Assembly (NCBI GenBank): GCA_013368315.1
Contig: JAACJM010000019.1
Location: 310,001 to 374,000 of the forward strand
DNA: 64,000 nucleotides
Reading direction: 5' to 3'
DNA from: Tetrapyrgos nigripes
Lineage: Eukaryota > Basidiomycota > Agaricomycetes > Agaricales > Campanellaceae
The translations under genes were made by a program, and so were the position numbers. The notes under the pieces are model-generated. The model saw nothing but the letters and a program-made list of their open reading frames with translations. It did not search any database and was not told the origin of the DNA. Numbering within the stretch: the first letter of the stretch is position 1; the number at the start of each line of letters is the position of its first letter. This document shows positions 44,452 to 56,118 of this stretch, one piece after another.

Positions 44452-47118
44452 ATGGACGACAATGGCGCCGACGTCTGTGTCGACGAAGAGGACGAGGGAC
44501 CTCTGTTCGGCTCTCCGCCACCCTCTCCAGTCAGAGGTAGGTCACCGTCGCCAGGACTCGCATTGCCGAGCAGCAACAGCGCTGCGGAAGGAGTAAAGGC
44601 AAATACACAAAATGTGGGGATCATTGCACTTCCTGGATCCCAGCATTGTTCTGAACTTCCCATCAATCCATTAGCCTTGTCGATGAGCTATAAATCCCAA
44701 GGAAATGGGTCTGCTCAGCCAACTGGTATTTGTAGATCTGGTCCTGGTGGTGCAGTCGCACCTTCAGCATCTACGCCCGCCCTGTCGCGTGCTTCTTCGC
44801 GGTCCTCTTCACGTGCACCCTCTGCACCACCCATCCGGAAAACGAAAGCCATGAGCAGAACGTCCTCGCCACGTCCTCCTCCGCTGCAGATTACCCTTCC
44901 CGATCCTTCAGAACCACTTCCTCCAAACTGGCTTCGCAGTCAGTCGGCACTACTTGGATACGCAGGCGTCGTTGGTGGAGTCAACACCACTACTCTTTCC
45001 CTACGACACGCTCAGGGTACATCATCTTCCAATCCAATCGTCATCGAGGATGATAAAGTCGAGAAGCCTCGGCCCCCACCACGCCTAGCACCCCAACTCC
45101 CTCTTCCCTCTACTAAAGAGATCGTGCAGATTTTGATCAAACAGAAGGAGGTTTTTCCTATACTTCAGGACATTCTAAGACTCCAGAAGACACAACCGCC
45201 GCCGCCGTCGAGGGAAAACAGCTTTGTCACACCATCCTTATCGCTTCCAAAGGACGATGAACCACCCAAAAAGAAGCGAAAGATGGATGGTGTTCCTGCA
45301 GGTGCTGCAGACTGGGATATCCCATTCCCTTTCTCTCAAGGCGATGCTCCGCGTGAATATTATTTGAACTGGGCACAAGATCGTCAAAAGCAGCTCATTG
45401 GGCAGCTGGTGTCCCTCATCAAAGCTGCCACGCGCAAGGCTGCTCTTAGAAAACGACTTCGGGAACAAGAGGAGGAGAAAAGACGTTTGAAGGGAATGGA
45501 CGATTTGCAGCAGAAAAGACGTTTGAAGATAATGGACCATTCGCAGCCGAAGATTCTAACCCATTATCGGCCGCCTACCGTACGATACGGGGAAGGAAAC
45601 GAGCAGGTCCTGGCGGATGCTAGCAATGAACCCATGACGACGCCTCCAACCCCGCCTTCTAAAGTTGATTCTAGTTCCACGCTCGGTACATCCAGTACAT
45701 CGGCCACTGCACCTTCAGAAACTCCATCGTTCGACCAGCTGATCTCCGATCTGCTTGCTACTGTGCCCGACGATACTCAGTCTGACGCAACGGACGCGCA
45801 TAACAGTATGGAGATGGCATCTGTAGCTTCGACATCTTCTCATGACCCTACGCCAGAGCTAGACGACGGGTTCATGAATCTATGGTCTTCCATGTCGGAT
45901 TTTCTGCCCATGGATAACTCGTTTGCGTTCATGGGCGATTCCATTTTCGACCAAGATCCCAGCCTGCAATCAGGCCTACCTTCTTCCGCGCCTTCTTTTT
46001 TGGAGCCTTTGCCGGTCCAGTCTTCAGATCTCACGACGTCGGGGACTCTCCAGTCCGAGCTATTCTCGCAGCAGTCTATCTTTGACCAATCTACATCGGC
46101 GTCGACAGCAGGCACTATGTCCTCGTCAGAACATCAGCTTTCCCAGCTTTTGCCATCTAATTCGACGAGCAATGACATTACAGCTAGTGCATTAGACCTT
46201 TTGTTCTTTCACCAAGGAGCACAGGCTCAGCTGCACGATTCATCAGCACCTTATGCTACCGGTTTCAATGCAGTCTCCGACCCAGTTTCTGATGCGATGA
46301 TTGACCCCGAGCTCTTGGCCCTTTCCAGGCCTGTACTCAGTCTTCCTGTCCAACCCCCATCCAATCCTCAGACCTTCCCTTACCTCGCCAATGACATCCA
46401 AAGCCCATCGACGTGCGGCTCTCCAATGCCATCTATGAGCTCGAGCTCAAGTACAATGGGCTCCGCTGGAGAGTTATCCGACCTGCCGATGACTCCAAGG
46501 TCAGCAGTGGGAGATGTGATGTTCCCTACCATCGCCAACTCCATCCCGAACTCTGACATGAATGAGGGAAGCGATTCAGGCTCTGGTTCGGGCAAGGACC
46601 TGGGTACGATGGGTAAAACATCTTCGGTTGCCATTGTTCGTAGGGAGGGTAGTATGGTGGATAACGCCCAAGGTATGTTGCGACGCGCTATTTGGAATAA
46701 TATGAGGACTCATTACAATGTTGTTGTTAAAGGTGAGGCTGCTGCGAATAAGGGTAAGGAGAAGGGTAAGGAGAAGGAGAAGGAGAAGGAACAGGATTTC
46801 GACTCGGATAGAGATGTTGACACACACACGGCCATGAACGAGATCTTACCGGCCCTACTGTCCAAAGTCATGTCGAAACCCTTTGGGTTGAACGGACCAA
46901 GAGGTCATGGTGGAAAAAAGGCTTCGTCAACGAGGAAGAATACGAAGAACAAAAAGATTGATAAGAAAGAATTGTTGAAGAGCGCAAGGGAGAGACGTAG
47001 GTTATTGGCAGAAGAGTTGATCAAAACTCGGATGCAGCTTTGGGAAACGACCATTGAGCATGGTGTATTGATGAACATCGCAAAGTACAGTACTTTTAGT
47101 AGTAATCCGACGCAATGA
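44452..47118 (+). CDS. Large single-exon Ser/Pro-rich nuclear protein, function unknown
   Basis: An 888-residue open frame without introns, starting at ATG 44452 (the upstream GTG is not a start). It opens acidic (MDDNGADVCVDEEDEGPLFG), then a Ser/Pro-rich stretch. A conserved-looking module follows: KEIVQILIKQKEVFPILQDI, a PPKKKRKMDG nuclear-localisation signal, and a charged helix (KAATRKAALRKRLREQEEEK). A long Ser/Thr/Asp-rich central region resembles acidic activation domains (GFMNLWSSMSDFLPMDN). The C-terminus is basic and helical (KKELLKSARERRRLLAEELI). No DNA-binding fold is apparent. A transcriptional co-regulator role is a guess from composition. Confidence 0.75.
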   Translation: MDDNGADVCVDEEDEGPLFGSPPPSPVRGRSPSPGLALPSSNSAAEGVKANTQNVGIIALPGSQHCSELPINPLALSMSYKSQGNGSAQPTGICRSGPGGAVAPSASTPALSRASSRSSSRAPSAPPIRKTKAMSRTSSPRPPPLQITLPDPSEPLPPNWLRSQSALLGYAGVVGGVNTTTLSLRHAQGTSSSNPIVIEDDKVEKPRPPPRLAPQLPLPSTKEIVQILIKQKEVFPILQDILRLQKTQPPPPSRENSFVTPSLSLPKDDEPPKKKRKMDGVPAGAADWDIPFPFSQGDAPREYYLNWAQDRQKQLIGQLVSLIKAATRKAALRKRLREQEEEKRRLKGMDDLQQKRRLKIMDHSQPKILTHYRPPTVRYGEGNEQVLADASNEPMTTPPTPPSKVDSSSTLGTSSTSATAPSETPSFDQLISDLLATVPDDTQSDATDAHNSMEMASVASTSSHDPTPELDDGFMNLWSSMSDFLPMDNSFAFMGDSIFDQDPSLQSGLPSSAPSFLEPLPVQSSDLTTSGTLQSELFSQQSIFDQSTSASTAGTMSSSEHQLSQLLPSNSTSNDITASALDLLFFHQGAQAQLHDSSAPYATGFNAVSDPVSDAMIDPELLALSRPVLSLPVQPPSNPQTFPYLANDIQSPSTCGSPMPSMSSSSSTMGSAGELSDLPMTPRSAVGDVMFPTIANSIPNSDMNEGSDSGSGSGKDLGTMGKTSSVAIVRREGSMVDNAQGMLRRAIWNNMRTHYNVVVKGEAAANKGKEKGKEKEKEKEQDFDSDRDVDTHTAMNEILPALLSKVMSKPFGLNGPRGHGGKKASSTRKNTKNKKIDKKELLKSARERRRLLAEELIKTRMQLWETTIEHGVLMNIAKYSTFSSNPTQ

Positions 47119-47500
47119 CCGTGATCAGTATTATACCTAGCTAATGCCATTTTACGAGTACTTTCTTCGTTCTCAACAGAGCCTCTATCATTGTGCGATT
47201 TTGAAGTTCTGCCAAGGCCCATGTTGAAAGACATGCTGGAAAGACCCATTACATGGTACCGAATACGAGAGTGTCGTCGATAGTCGCTCAAACAGCGGTC
47301 GGGTATGATTCACATCTGAGAATTGCTTGATTCGGATAAAGGCACGGAGGGTGTTGTACGCAGGGATTCAAACATTGGACATCATTGTTTACAGACTTGT
47401 TAATACATTTCAGCGTTTAACGTTTACTATTCGACAACGCAATCCCGTATACACACCTACGGCGCATATACATCCAATTACACGCCGTGCGATCCATCAC
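47119..47500. other. Convergent 3' region
   Basis: Lies between the Ser/Pro-rich gene and the P450 stop. No gene or repeat seen. Confidence 0.4.
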
Positions 47501-49918
47501 TTACCCTCTCACCTTGACCTTTAAAGGCATAATCGGCCCCTCCGTTTCCCGTCCTCTTATAACTGGCTGTCTCAGTCCCATATTCGCCGGGAAGACCTCC
47601 AAATGTGGATCCACGGAAAACTCGAAGTTGGTAAGAAGGCCTGCGAGAATAGCTTGTAGTTCCTGAAGGCTACCATTTGCCACGTCCAACGCGAGTCAGA
47701 AACAGTCATATACGTGAAAGGATAAGGGACACTCACGCAAATCGCCATCCAATGCAGGCCCTCACACCAGCACTGAAAGTCATCCTATTCAATGGCGGAG
47801 CGGTCAGGAATCCAGGCCACCGAGGTCATTGAAGTAAAATGAAACCCACAGATTGGCATAGACTCCCAGTGTCGTCCCCTTCTTGATATCCAAGAATCTT
47901 TCCGGATTCCATACATCAGCGTCTGCGCCCCAGACAGATTTCAAACTAAGTATGGTGTGCAAAGGTGACGGAATTGTTCTATCAGTCAGCTACTGTCCAT
48001 AGAACCAGACCGAACAAAACACATAGTACTCACCGATTATAAATGAAGATGCTAAAATTGATCCTCTGACCCTTTTGCACTGGTATCTGTGTCAACTTCT
48101 CTCCAGAAGCGGAAATAACAGGTTCAGAGAGCGGAATCACGTCATGCCGATCAGAATATCGAGAGAGAGTGCCAACGATAGGGTGAACACGAAGGGTTTC
48201 CTGAATTTCCAGGCCAGTCAGACGTTTGACCTACTTCAGAGACAGGCTCGAGGTTATAGCACTCACCTTAATAGCTGCATTGAAATAAACCATTGAGTCA
48301 TAATCGTTAGAATTCAACTCCTCTCCTTCGTCTTTCCTATCCCTAATTTCATCAATCTCTCCTCGAATCTTTTGTTGGTATTCGGGATGCCTCGCGAGCT
48401 CGTATAGAAGCCAGGTGGTGGTCGAGGCGGTTGTTTCGTGGCCTGCGAGGATGATTGTGCTGTTAAACGTGAGCAGGACAGGTGATCAAAAGCTTATGAA
48501 CGACGACGTACGCCATTTGGGACAAGACCTCTTCATCATCCAGTCGTTTGTTCGGGTCCTCCATCATATTAGAGCGTACTGGAGTCGATGTACATCAGCA
48601 TGAATTAAGTCTAAGCCATGATTTAAACACGCACCCAACACACTCAAGATATCCTTACCTCCTTCATTTACCTTCGAATCGATGCTTGAATCACTCCCCG
48701 CTTTCTTCTTAAGGATATCCCTGGCAGTGTCTTTCGAGATCTCCAGCCAGCTATTCAACCTCTTATCCTCTTTCGTTATGATGATGGGTTTATCGGGATT
48801 GAAAGGATTGTGGAAGGTTGGGTCATAGGTCATTCGATGACGGATGGCGCGGCCAATCATGGACAGTTTGGTTACGCCGAAGGTGTCATCACTGTACAGT
48901 TGACAGTCACGGGAAGACGAGAAATTAGAAAGACATCGAGTGGAGGAGAAAAAAAAAGGACATACAAAAGATGCCTCAAAGTATCTGCGAGGGCGTTATC
49001 CTCTTCATCTAGAGCGCCGAAATTGTAATCGAATGCACCTGTTCATGTTCAAGCAGTAGATTAATGGTCAAGAAATTCGAGGAAAGTAGAATGGATTGCA
49101 AAGCTGAAGCTAGACGCACTTTCACCAATAACATCCAATGTCAAATTTGGAAGCCACTTCATCACGTTGATCTCCTTATTGGATCCTTTCGGAGAGTCCT
49201 TGAAGATGTTTTCGCGCCATTTGTTTGACAACTGGCGATGCGATGATGACAGTTCGTATCATTATTCCATGTATGATTCCTTCGAAACATATAAAATGCT
49301 ACGTACTCGTTGAGTAGATCTCTGGAACAACGAAAGGAAGGTTTTGAGTTGTGAAGCCGAAAAAGCTGGGTTCAGAGCTTTGCGGTGACGCTGATGGGTG
49401 TTTCCTATCAAAAATGAAACGCCCATAGCGAGCAGAAGAGATCAGACCAGAAACGTTAAACGCTAAGATTAGAATGTAGCAGCACCTTCAGCCCAAATTA
49501 TAGCCCTTCCAAAAAGCCTTCTCGTAATCTTCCGGGATTCTTCTGTCTTGGGATAATGGTAAGTCGATGTGTGGAGGATATGTTGCAGTGCTTTGGGATC
49601 AGCAACGTTGAGGATGTGTTCCTGTGCGGTTCCGATTCCGAGTAAGTAAGTGGGAACGACGATCGTAAATGCCCTGTGATTTACTTTGAAAACCCCAGTT
49701 GACCTAAATGCACCTCCATACTCCTCGAACCACGGTACTTCTAATTTCCCGACTTCACGTTGATGGTTTAATTGAAGTTCATTTCCGAAGAGCCATGAAG
49801 GTGCTGTTGGTCCCCTCAGGAAACTAAGAGATCTGCGTCGTTGGTTGGATATCCAGCGAAGGAGGAAAAAGACGGAGAAGAGCAGTCCAATGGTCGGAAG
49901 TGACGCGAATAGTGCCAT
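47501..49918 (-). CDS. Cytochrome P450 monooxygenase
   Basis: Membrane-anchored microsomal P450 of the CYP4/CYP5-like clan abundant in Agaricomycetes. ATG 49918 is followed by a hydrophobic anchor (LPTIGLLFSVFFLLRWI) and a PTAPSWLFGNE proline region. Further landmarks are an HQRHRKALNPAFS-type C-helix, the I-helix oxygen-binding motif ILAGHETTAS, the ExxR motif KETLR and the heme loop FSAGVRACIGW, with Cys as the thiolate ligand. It ends PLKVKVRG at 47501. About ten introns. All key residues are present, so it should be active. The substrate is unknown; the neighbouring MDR oxidoreductase may or may not be related. Confidence 0.88.
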
Positions 49919-50082
49919 CTTGTTTTTATTTCCCAGGTCCGGTGTCGCAAAAACCTGGCAGACTGAAACAAAGTATCGCAGGCCTTTAGAACAACCCTGG
50001 ACTTCAGACTTTCTGGCTGAAAGGCAGCGAAAAATAAGGTCAAAGGCCTGTAGTGGTTGGGATAGAAAGAAGTCTCACATGG

Positions 50083-50090
50083 TATTTATA
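50083..50090 (-). promoter_or_regulatory. Probable TATA box of the P450 gene
   Basis: On the minus strand CGTATAAATACCA, about 165 bp before the P450 ATG. It sits immediately downstream (in the P450 sense) of the 79-bp tandem repeat. Confidence 0.5.
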
Positions 50091-50108
50091 CGATGCCCTG
50101 ACATCGAT

Positions 50109-50266
50109 ACAAATTTGACCTTCGGGCCTTGGGGAGAAAGTTGAGGGATAATCTGGATGTGTCATTGATTGAGATGCTGGCTCGCACACAAATTTGACCT
50201 TCGGGCCTCGGGGAGAAAGTTGAGGGATAATCTGGATGTGTCATTGATTGAGATGCTGGCTCGCAC
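50109..50266. repeat. Two tandem copies of a 79-bp unit
   Basis: Copies at 50109-50187 and 50188-50266 differ at one base (CCTTGG versus CCTCGG). Each begins ACAAATTTGACCTTCGGGCC. The near-identity points to a recent duplication in the P450 promoter. Confidence 0.9.
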
Positions 50267-50702
50267 ACACCCATACATGGGTACAGTAGCTTCTTGAGAA
50301 GGCTACGATCAAAGAACTTGAAGAACGAACGAAGGCCTGGGTGCAAGAGAAGGCCTCACGTGTCAGAGAAGACGACAGTTACTTACAAGCCTTGAGTACT
50401 GTTCTTGTTCGAAGCCCAGGGTCCCATACATCAGTCTGCGGAGCAGTTCGACGTGAAGCAGGTCTGCGAAAGCCTATTATGGAGGCCAGTCCATACATAT
50501 AAATGGAAAGCGCCCAAAGTACGGTCTCTTCGAGGGAAGATGCATAAACCCAGAGGTCAAGGTAAAAAACCTTTGCCGAAGCCGAAGCAAACGCCAAGAT
50601 AAGTTTGTCCAAATGTAGACGAGGAAGGGATTGATGAAGCAATGAAATTGGGTAGTCCTAAATCAAGCTAGGTAGTGTGACAAGATCACGGTAGCTTACA
50701 CT

Positions 50703-52110
50703 TTACAGCTTTGCTCTCACGTCCTTCGGATCTGCAACTTTGACCACAAGTTTGCCAGTATTTCCTCCACTGAACAGCAAAGGAAGAGCCTCAGGGGCCT
50801 TTTCCAGGCCCTCGACAATGTGGAATTTCCTTTTTATGCTGCCGTCAATAAGACCCTTTGAGATGACTTGAACAGCTTCTGGATAACGATTTTCGTAATC
50901 AAAGACAATGAAGCCTTGGATCTTTGCACGCATCGCGATGAGTGTTAAGTAGTTTTGAAGGCCTTTAGGCTTGGCCGAGTCTGTTTAGTGTCGAGTCGTC
51001 AGCAAAACAGGACAAACACAAGCAGCAGAAGTAGAAAGGAGCAACATACTGTACGCCGAGATAGCCCCACACAAAACGATCCTCGCATCCTTTTTCAGTC
51101 TCGTCAGACAGAAATCGAGGATATCTCCTCCAACATTATCGAAATAAACATCAAGATATCCGACTTGTTTTTTAAAGTCTTCCTCCCATCCTTTTTGCTT
51201 GTAGTTGAACGCAGCGTCGACGCCTATTTCATCAACGAGCCAGGAACATTTGTCTTTGGATCCTGCGATAGCGTAAACTTTGGCTCCCATTGATTTTCCA
51301 AGTTGGCAAACAAGGGAGCCTACGGCTCCTGCTGCACCTGAGACAACGAGGGTTTCGCCCGGGCGAAGGTTGCCGACGTCTTTCAAACCCTGGGTGTTTA
51401 GTGGTCAGATTGGGATGGTAAGAAGAGGAAGAAACGACGTACAAAGTAGGCAGTGAAACCTAGAGAGGTAAAAAGTTAGCTTATATCGAAGATAAGCTGT
51501 GTAGGTTCAGCCCTCACCTGCCATTCCGATGTTATTGAGGAAATCAATATCTTGAATGCCTTTGGGGACGCTGGGTGACTGGTTAGTTGTCACCACGCTA
51601 CTCGTGGAAGTGCAACAATACAGACTTGATTGGTGTAACATGCTTCTCTGGCAAAACAGCGTATTCCGTCCAGCCTGAGTGATAAAGCGACTCGAAGTTA
51701 GTGGATATCAAAAAGAGAGCTGAAAGAGTCATACCAACGGTCCCAGTAACGAGCTGACCAATAGGAAGTTTGGACTTTTTGCCCTTTGCAATGACTATGC
51801 CGAGACCTGAAGCACGCATAACCTGAGTAGAGTTTCTGTATTAGTGCCAAATGCCTAGGTGTAACCATTAGTACCATTCACGCACCTCACCAATTTGCAC
51901 TGGAGGCAGATAACTTCTCACATCTCTCAGCCAACCTCTCATAGCTGGGTCCAGAGAAAGCCAAGTAACTTGAACGAATACATCGTTATCTCCTAGCTTT
52001 TGCTTGAGAGAAGCAAAAGAGACTTGTTCAGGGCGGAAGGTCTGGGGCTCAATATCACCGACTGGACGAGAGTTGAGTACTATGCGAGTAAAGTTGATGG
52101 GCTGAGACAT
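50703..52110 (-). CDS. NAD(P)H-dependent alkenal/one oxidoreductase-type MDR enzyme
   Basis: Zinc-free medium-chain dehydrogenase/reductase of the leukotriene-B4 12-hydroxydehydrogenase / 2-alkenal reductase family, which reduces double bonds of enals and enones with NADPH. ATG 52110 gives MSQPINFTRIVLNSRPVGD. Then WLSLDPAMRGWLRD (family signature), VGTVGWTEYAVLP, GMAGLTAYFGLKDVG, the nucleotide-binding loop VVSGAAGAVGSLVCQLGK, YFDNVGGDILDFCL and IQGFIVFDYENRYPEA. Catalytic zinc ligands are absent, as expected. About seven exons. A second in-frame ATG at 52209 would add 33 residues. The family is certain; the substrate is not. Confidence 0.86.
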
Positions 52111-52852
52111 GGAGGAAGAGAGGAATGGACCGAGAGTGAATAATTCGTGTCGGTCATGGTTTCGCACCGAGCGCGTCCTGCGGTCAATCACATGGGTCAT
52201 TTCGGCCATCTGAAATTCGAATCGGAATTCACAGAAGGCCGAGGCACACTCTCAGGGAAGAGATGTAGTATTCCAGGATCCACAACAACGTACAGTCTGA
52301 CAACAACTACAAGCATGGAAACACTAAGTAGATGGGTAGGATGGGGAGAAGGATGATGATGATGATGATAGGTAAATCGCTACAACAATGAATGAGATCC
52401 AATGGCCATACTACCACTCCTCAACCCACCCCGCACGACAACTTTCACCAACGAATCCCGAATCCATCAGACACACCGCACACCGTCCTCCGGATGCCCG
52501 AAAAGAAAGGACAAAGACTCAAACAATTCCATCACAACCACACCATCGACGCCAACGCAAACACGAAAGACGTGAAGGGATCCAGGATTTTCGTTTACGC
52601 ACAAGCAACAAGGGGTGAAGATACAAATGATAACGGGGACGAGTAGACAGAAAGAACAACAGAATTGAAGCTGAAGCGTATCATGGACAAACAATGAAAC
52701 AATCAAATCAGAGAGAAAGCTTTAATCCAGAAAAGAACTGGTGTCCCCAAAGCCCCCATCCGTGTTAAGCCAGCCGATCAATGATCCCAATTGTAAATTG
52801 CTAGTACATACAGTCTGCTCATACCGCCGTTTAGTGTAAGTGAGGACTGCGA
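52111..52852. other. Intergenic region
   Basis: Upstream of the oxidoreductase and downstream of the ataxin-2 homologue. It has a short GAT/ATG trinucleotide run (about 52352-52371) and an 84-codon plus-strand frame at 52392 with no recognisable features. Confidence 0.4.
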
Positions 52853-55800
52853 CTATGCATGTCCACCCATTTGAACTGGTGCGGGGCCTCCTTCATAGTG
52901 GTTGGGGTGGGGTACGGCGTTGGGAGGGGGAGGCATCATCATGGGATAAGGTACTGCATGTTGCACTGTAAAATAATCCAGCGTTAATCAAAGTCTATAT
53001 CGAGAGACTGAAGACATACGTTGAGGGCTTTGGTGATAGTATGGATGAGCAGGGGCTGGAATAGGAGTGGGAGGCATAGATGGTCTTGGTCCAGCTCCAT
53101 TTGGCGGAGGAGGGTAAGTACCGGGTGGTGGGTGTGGCGGCATGTAAGCTTGGGCTAATAATATTGATCATTAATCATTTTGGTCCTACATTAGTAAATG
53201 AGTTAGAAACTTACGAGGCATCTGCCCCATATTCGGAGGAGCATACATAGCTAAAAAAGGAATGATTCATGAGATCGGTAAGTGATGGAAAGGCAAATAA
53301 TTACCATTGGGAGGCATTCCAGGGGGATAAGGCATATGCTGCATATAAGGCGAAGGAATAAAAGCACCTGGAGGTCCAGGGGGTGGCATTCCAGGCATCA
53401 TATGCTGCAATGAACGAAACGTAAGTTCTAGATAAAAGCCTTGCATGGATATACGTACTTGACCAGGATAAGCATAGGGTGGGTAATACATATACCCACG
53501 AGCAGCTGCCTGAGCAGCAGCGTCTTCGTCGTACGAAGGGGGAGGCATTGGGGGAGGCACCGGGGGAACCATATGAGGTGAAGGTTGTGCAGGAGGGTGT
53601 TGAGGTGCAGGGAACATCATCATGTACCGTTTACCACCGTAAGGCCAGATGGCAGCTACATCAAGTCCAGGCTAGTTAGTGAAAGGCGGTAAGAAAGTAA
53701 AAGGCTACCGATACTCACAGACATTCGTAGGATCGCTAACTTTGTTAGTCTTGAAAGGACTAAAGTCATCCTTGACATTGACAGGAGGTCCTCTCTTAAT
53801 GACTCTCGAGCCGAAGAAGGGATTGGGCGCTGCGGGTGACTAGTTTGGAAGGGCAAACAAGTAATTAGTCGGAGTGGCAGCAACCGTAAATTTGACGCTC
53901 ACCGAATCCTTGAGTTTCGGAGAAGCCGATGCAGAGGCAATGCTCTGACCAGACGTGCTGGCGTTGGGCGAAGTTGTACCCTTTGGGAGCCATTAGCTAT
54001 GTCCATTGCAGATCACCAATCAACTCACAGGAGTGAACGCGCTCGCTCTGGGGTTCGGCCTGAAAGAGGAGGCGTTGACATTCAATCTATTGTTAACAGC
54101 TGGGTTTGGCGAGGCAGACTTCACAGCAGGTGGAGTGAAACCACTTGCAGGAGAGGCCAAGGAACCGGTCGATCCACTCGCAGCTGGGGCAGCCGATTTG
54201 GTCTTGCTGCCCTTGAAGGGAGGAATGGCCTGAATGAACATTGCCGGTTTCGATGGTTTTGTAGCCTCGGTCTTAGTGGCGCTTGTAGCAGAAGTCTTGG
54301 CAGCTCCAGCAGCGGGCACAGCTCCAGCAGTCGTGGTCTTAGTAGCAGATGTTGAAGGAGCACTTGGTTTCCGAGCAGCTTCAACAATCTTGGATTGTGT
54401 AATTTGAGGAGCACGCGGTGGTATTCCTCCGGAAGAGACCACTTGGCCAATACTACGAGCGTTGGTCGAGGACGCGTCCTTGGTGGACTTCTCTCGTATC
54501 TGCTTCTGCTTTTCCTCGTCTTTGGCAAGAATGGTAACAAGGTCCTCGGGAATAGGCTTGTTGAGCTGTTGAAGAGGTCAATCAAGCGAATACGATTGAT
54601 TAAATGCAAAAGCGCCAACCTTGAAACTCTGACTGAATTTAACCAACTCTGCCATTCGTTTGTCCATATCGTTCTTAACAAGTGCTTGCCGTTTCTGGTT
54701 CAACCGTTGCTTCTCGTTGGTAACGAAATCCCGGAAGGCCGGAACAGGATCCGCGGGAGGCTGTAGAAAGTGAGCGTTGATGGTATGTGTGCTATAAGCG
54801 GGTACACACCTTGGTAGTATTAGCCGCCGGAGCAGGTGACGCAGCTTTCGAAGTTGACGCTGGAGACTGGGACGAAACTGGCGTGCTATCTGGACTATTG
54901 ACAGAAACCTTTGGAACCTCCGTCTTTGCCACAGCGTTGGTAGGTGCACCTCCGGCAACTTTCCTGGCACCTGGAGGAATGTAGGCATTTGCGCCGCGAA
55001 CCACTGCGCCGTATCTGAATGAAGCGATTGAGCATCAAACGGCAAGATCGATATAAGCATTAATATAACAAACTTGTCTTCCTCGTTGATCCCACTATCA
55101 TCAACCTGGTTCCTTTCCTCTGCTACATGTGGGTTATTCGAGGTTGACTGTATGGATCCACATCAGTCCAAGTGAAACGCAGTACTGATTTATAAACGTA
55201 CCCCTAAAATCTCATTGGCAATTTTCTGAGCCTTTCGTTCTCGCTCCTTAAAATCGACACCATTACGATCAAGCTTCGTCGTATAAACATCCTCGTCAAA
55301 GGTAGCCTTCACACCGAAAAGTTTTTCGTTTGCGGCAAACTGATCCCAAGAAATATTCCCAGTACTCGTACCAAATGTGGCCTCATCGCCTTGGCCGAAC
55401 TGTGATGAACTAGTCGGGAGAGAAGGGGCGTCTGACGGGGCTTGCCATGCTTGCAGTTCACGTTCTTGACCACCCAACTTTTTCTGAGAAATTTCAGCAT
55501 CGGTATGGAAGGCTAGGAAGTATCTGTATAAGCGTTGAACTTGAGACACTGTAGTGGGACATACTATCACCATTGGTCAACTTGGCATCAGCAGGCCCGG
55601 AAGTCCAGTTGTCGATGTTCGTGATGGCAATAAAGAGCTGGTCTTTGAGCGGCGCACCAGGAGTTGATATTTCCTTTACATCTCTTAAAGTCACACCGGT
55701 TGTATCTCCTTCCGCGCTGGTGGACAAAACAACACCTTCGAAGCGTTGTGAAGTCTTGGTGGATATTGTCACGGTCGTGCCCTAAGCAGTCGACTTGAAT

Positions 55801-56118
55801 GAGGTGAGTCATTGAGTTAGCCATACGAGACTCACAGTTAAGCCCGCGAGAGCACTAAGGACACGATCTTGGGGAGTGTCAGAGCGACTGCCGTTTGCTA
55901 GGTTGGAGAGGGTGGAAGGATTCGGACCAGGGTTCGTTGGACGCGGTGAAGGGCTCGTTGGAGAAAAGGTAGGAGATGAACGCGCCCCTGACGACCAAGC
56001 AGGTGGACGACTGCAGGATGTTGAGGATAAGTTATGGAGGAAGAGTGAAGGAGACTGACCGAGTAGTATCTTGGGCACCCTTACGCGGTTGTTTAGACTG
56101 TCTTGCATTGGTAGCCAT
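52853..56118 (-). CDS. PBP1: Ataxin-2 / Pbp1 homologue with LsmAD domain and PAM2 motif
   Basis: Poly(A)-binding-protein partner that acts in stress granules and mRNA regulation. ATG 56118 (MATNARQSKQPRKG). A divergent Lsm-like segment (TTVTISTKTSQRFEGVVL, DQLFIAITNIDNW) is followed by the LsmAD domain (EDVYTTKLDRNGVDFKERER and KAQKIANEIL). Then come disordered Ala/Ser/Pro-rich stretches, a helix (RMAELVKFSQSFKLNKPI), a PAM2 motif LNVNASSFRPNP at about 54065-54090 for the Pab1 MLLE domain, and a Pro/Met-rich C-terminus (MPPPGPPGAF, PMMMPPPPNAV). About twelve exons, phases consistent where I checked. The domain order matches the family well. Confidence 0.88.

Larger units (their letters stand above)
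49919..50702. promoter_or_regulatory. P450 upstream region with TATA box and a 79-bp tandem repeat
   Basis: Holds the P450 promoter (minus strand) and, further right, the 3' flank of the oxidoreductase gene. Short frames near 50405-50640 are not convincing. Confidence 0.5.

Noticed and set aside
50405..50642. Possible small gene in the P450/oxidoreductase spacer
   Set aside because: Lysine-rich short frame with no initiation or family signal.
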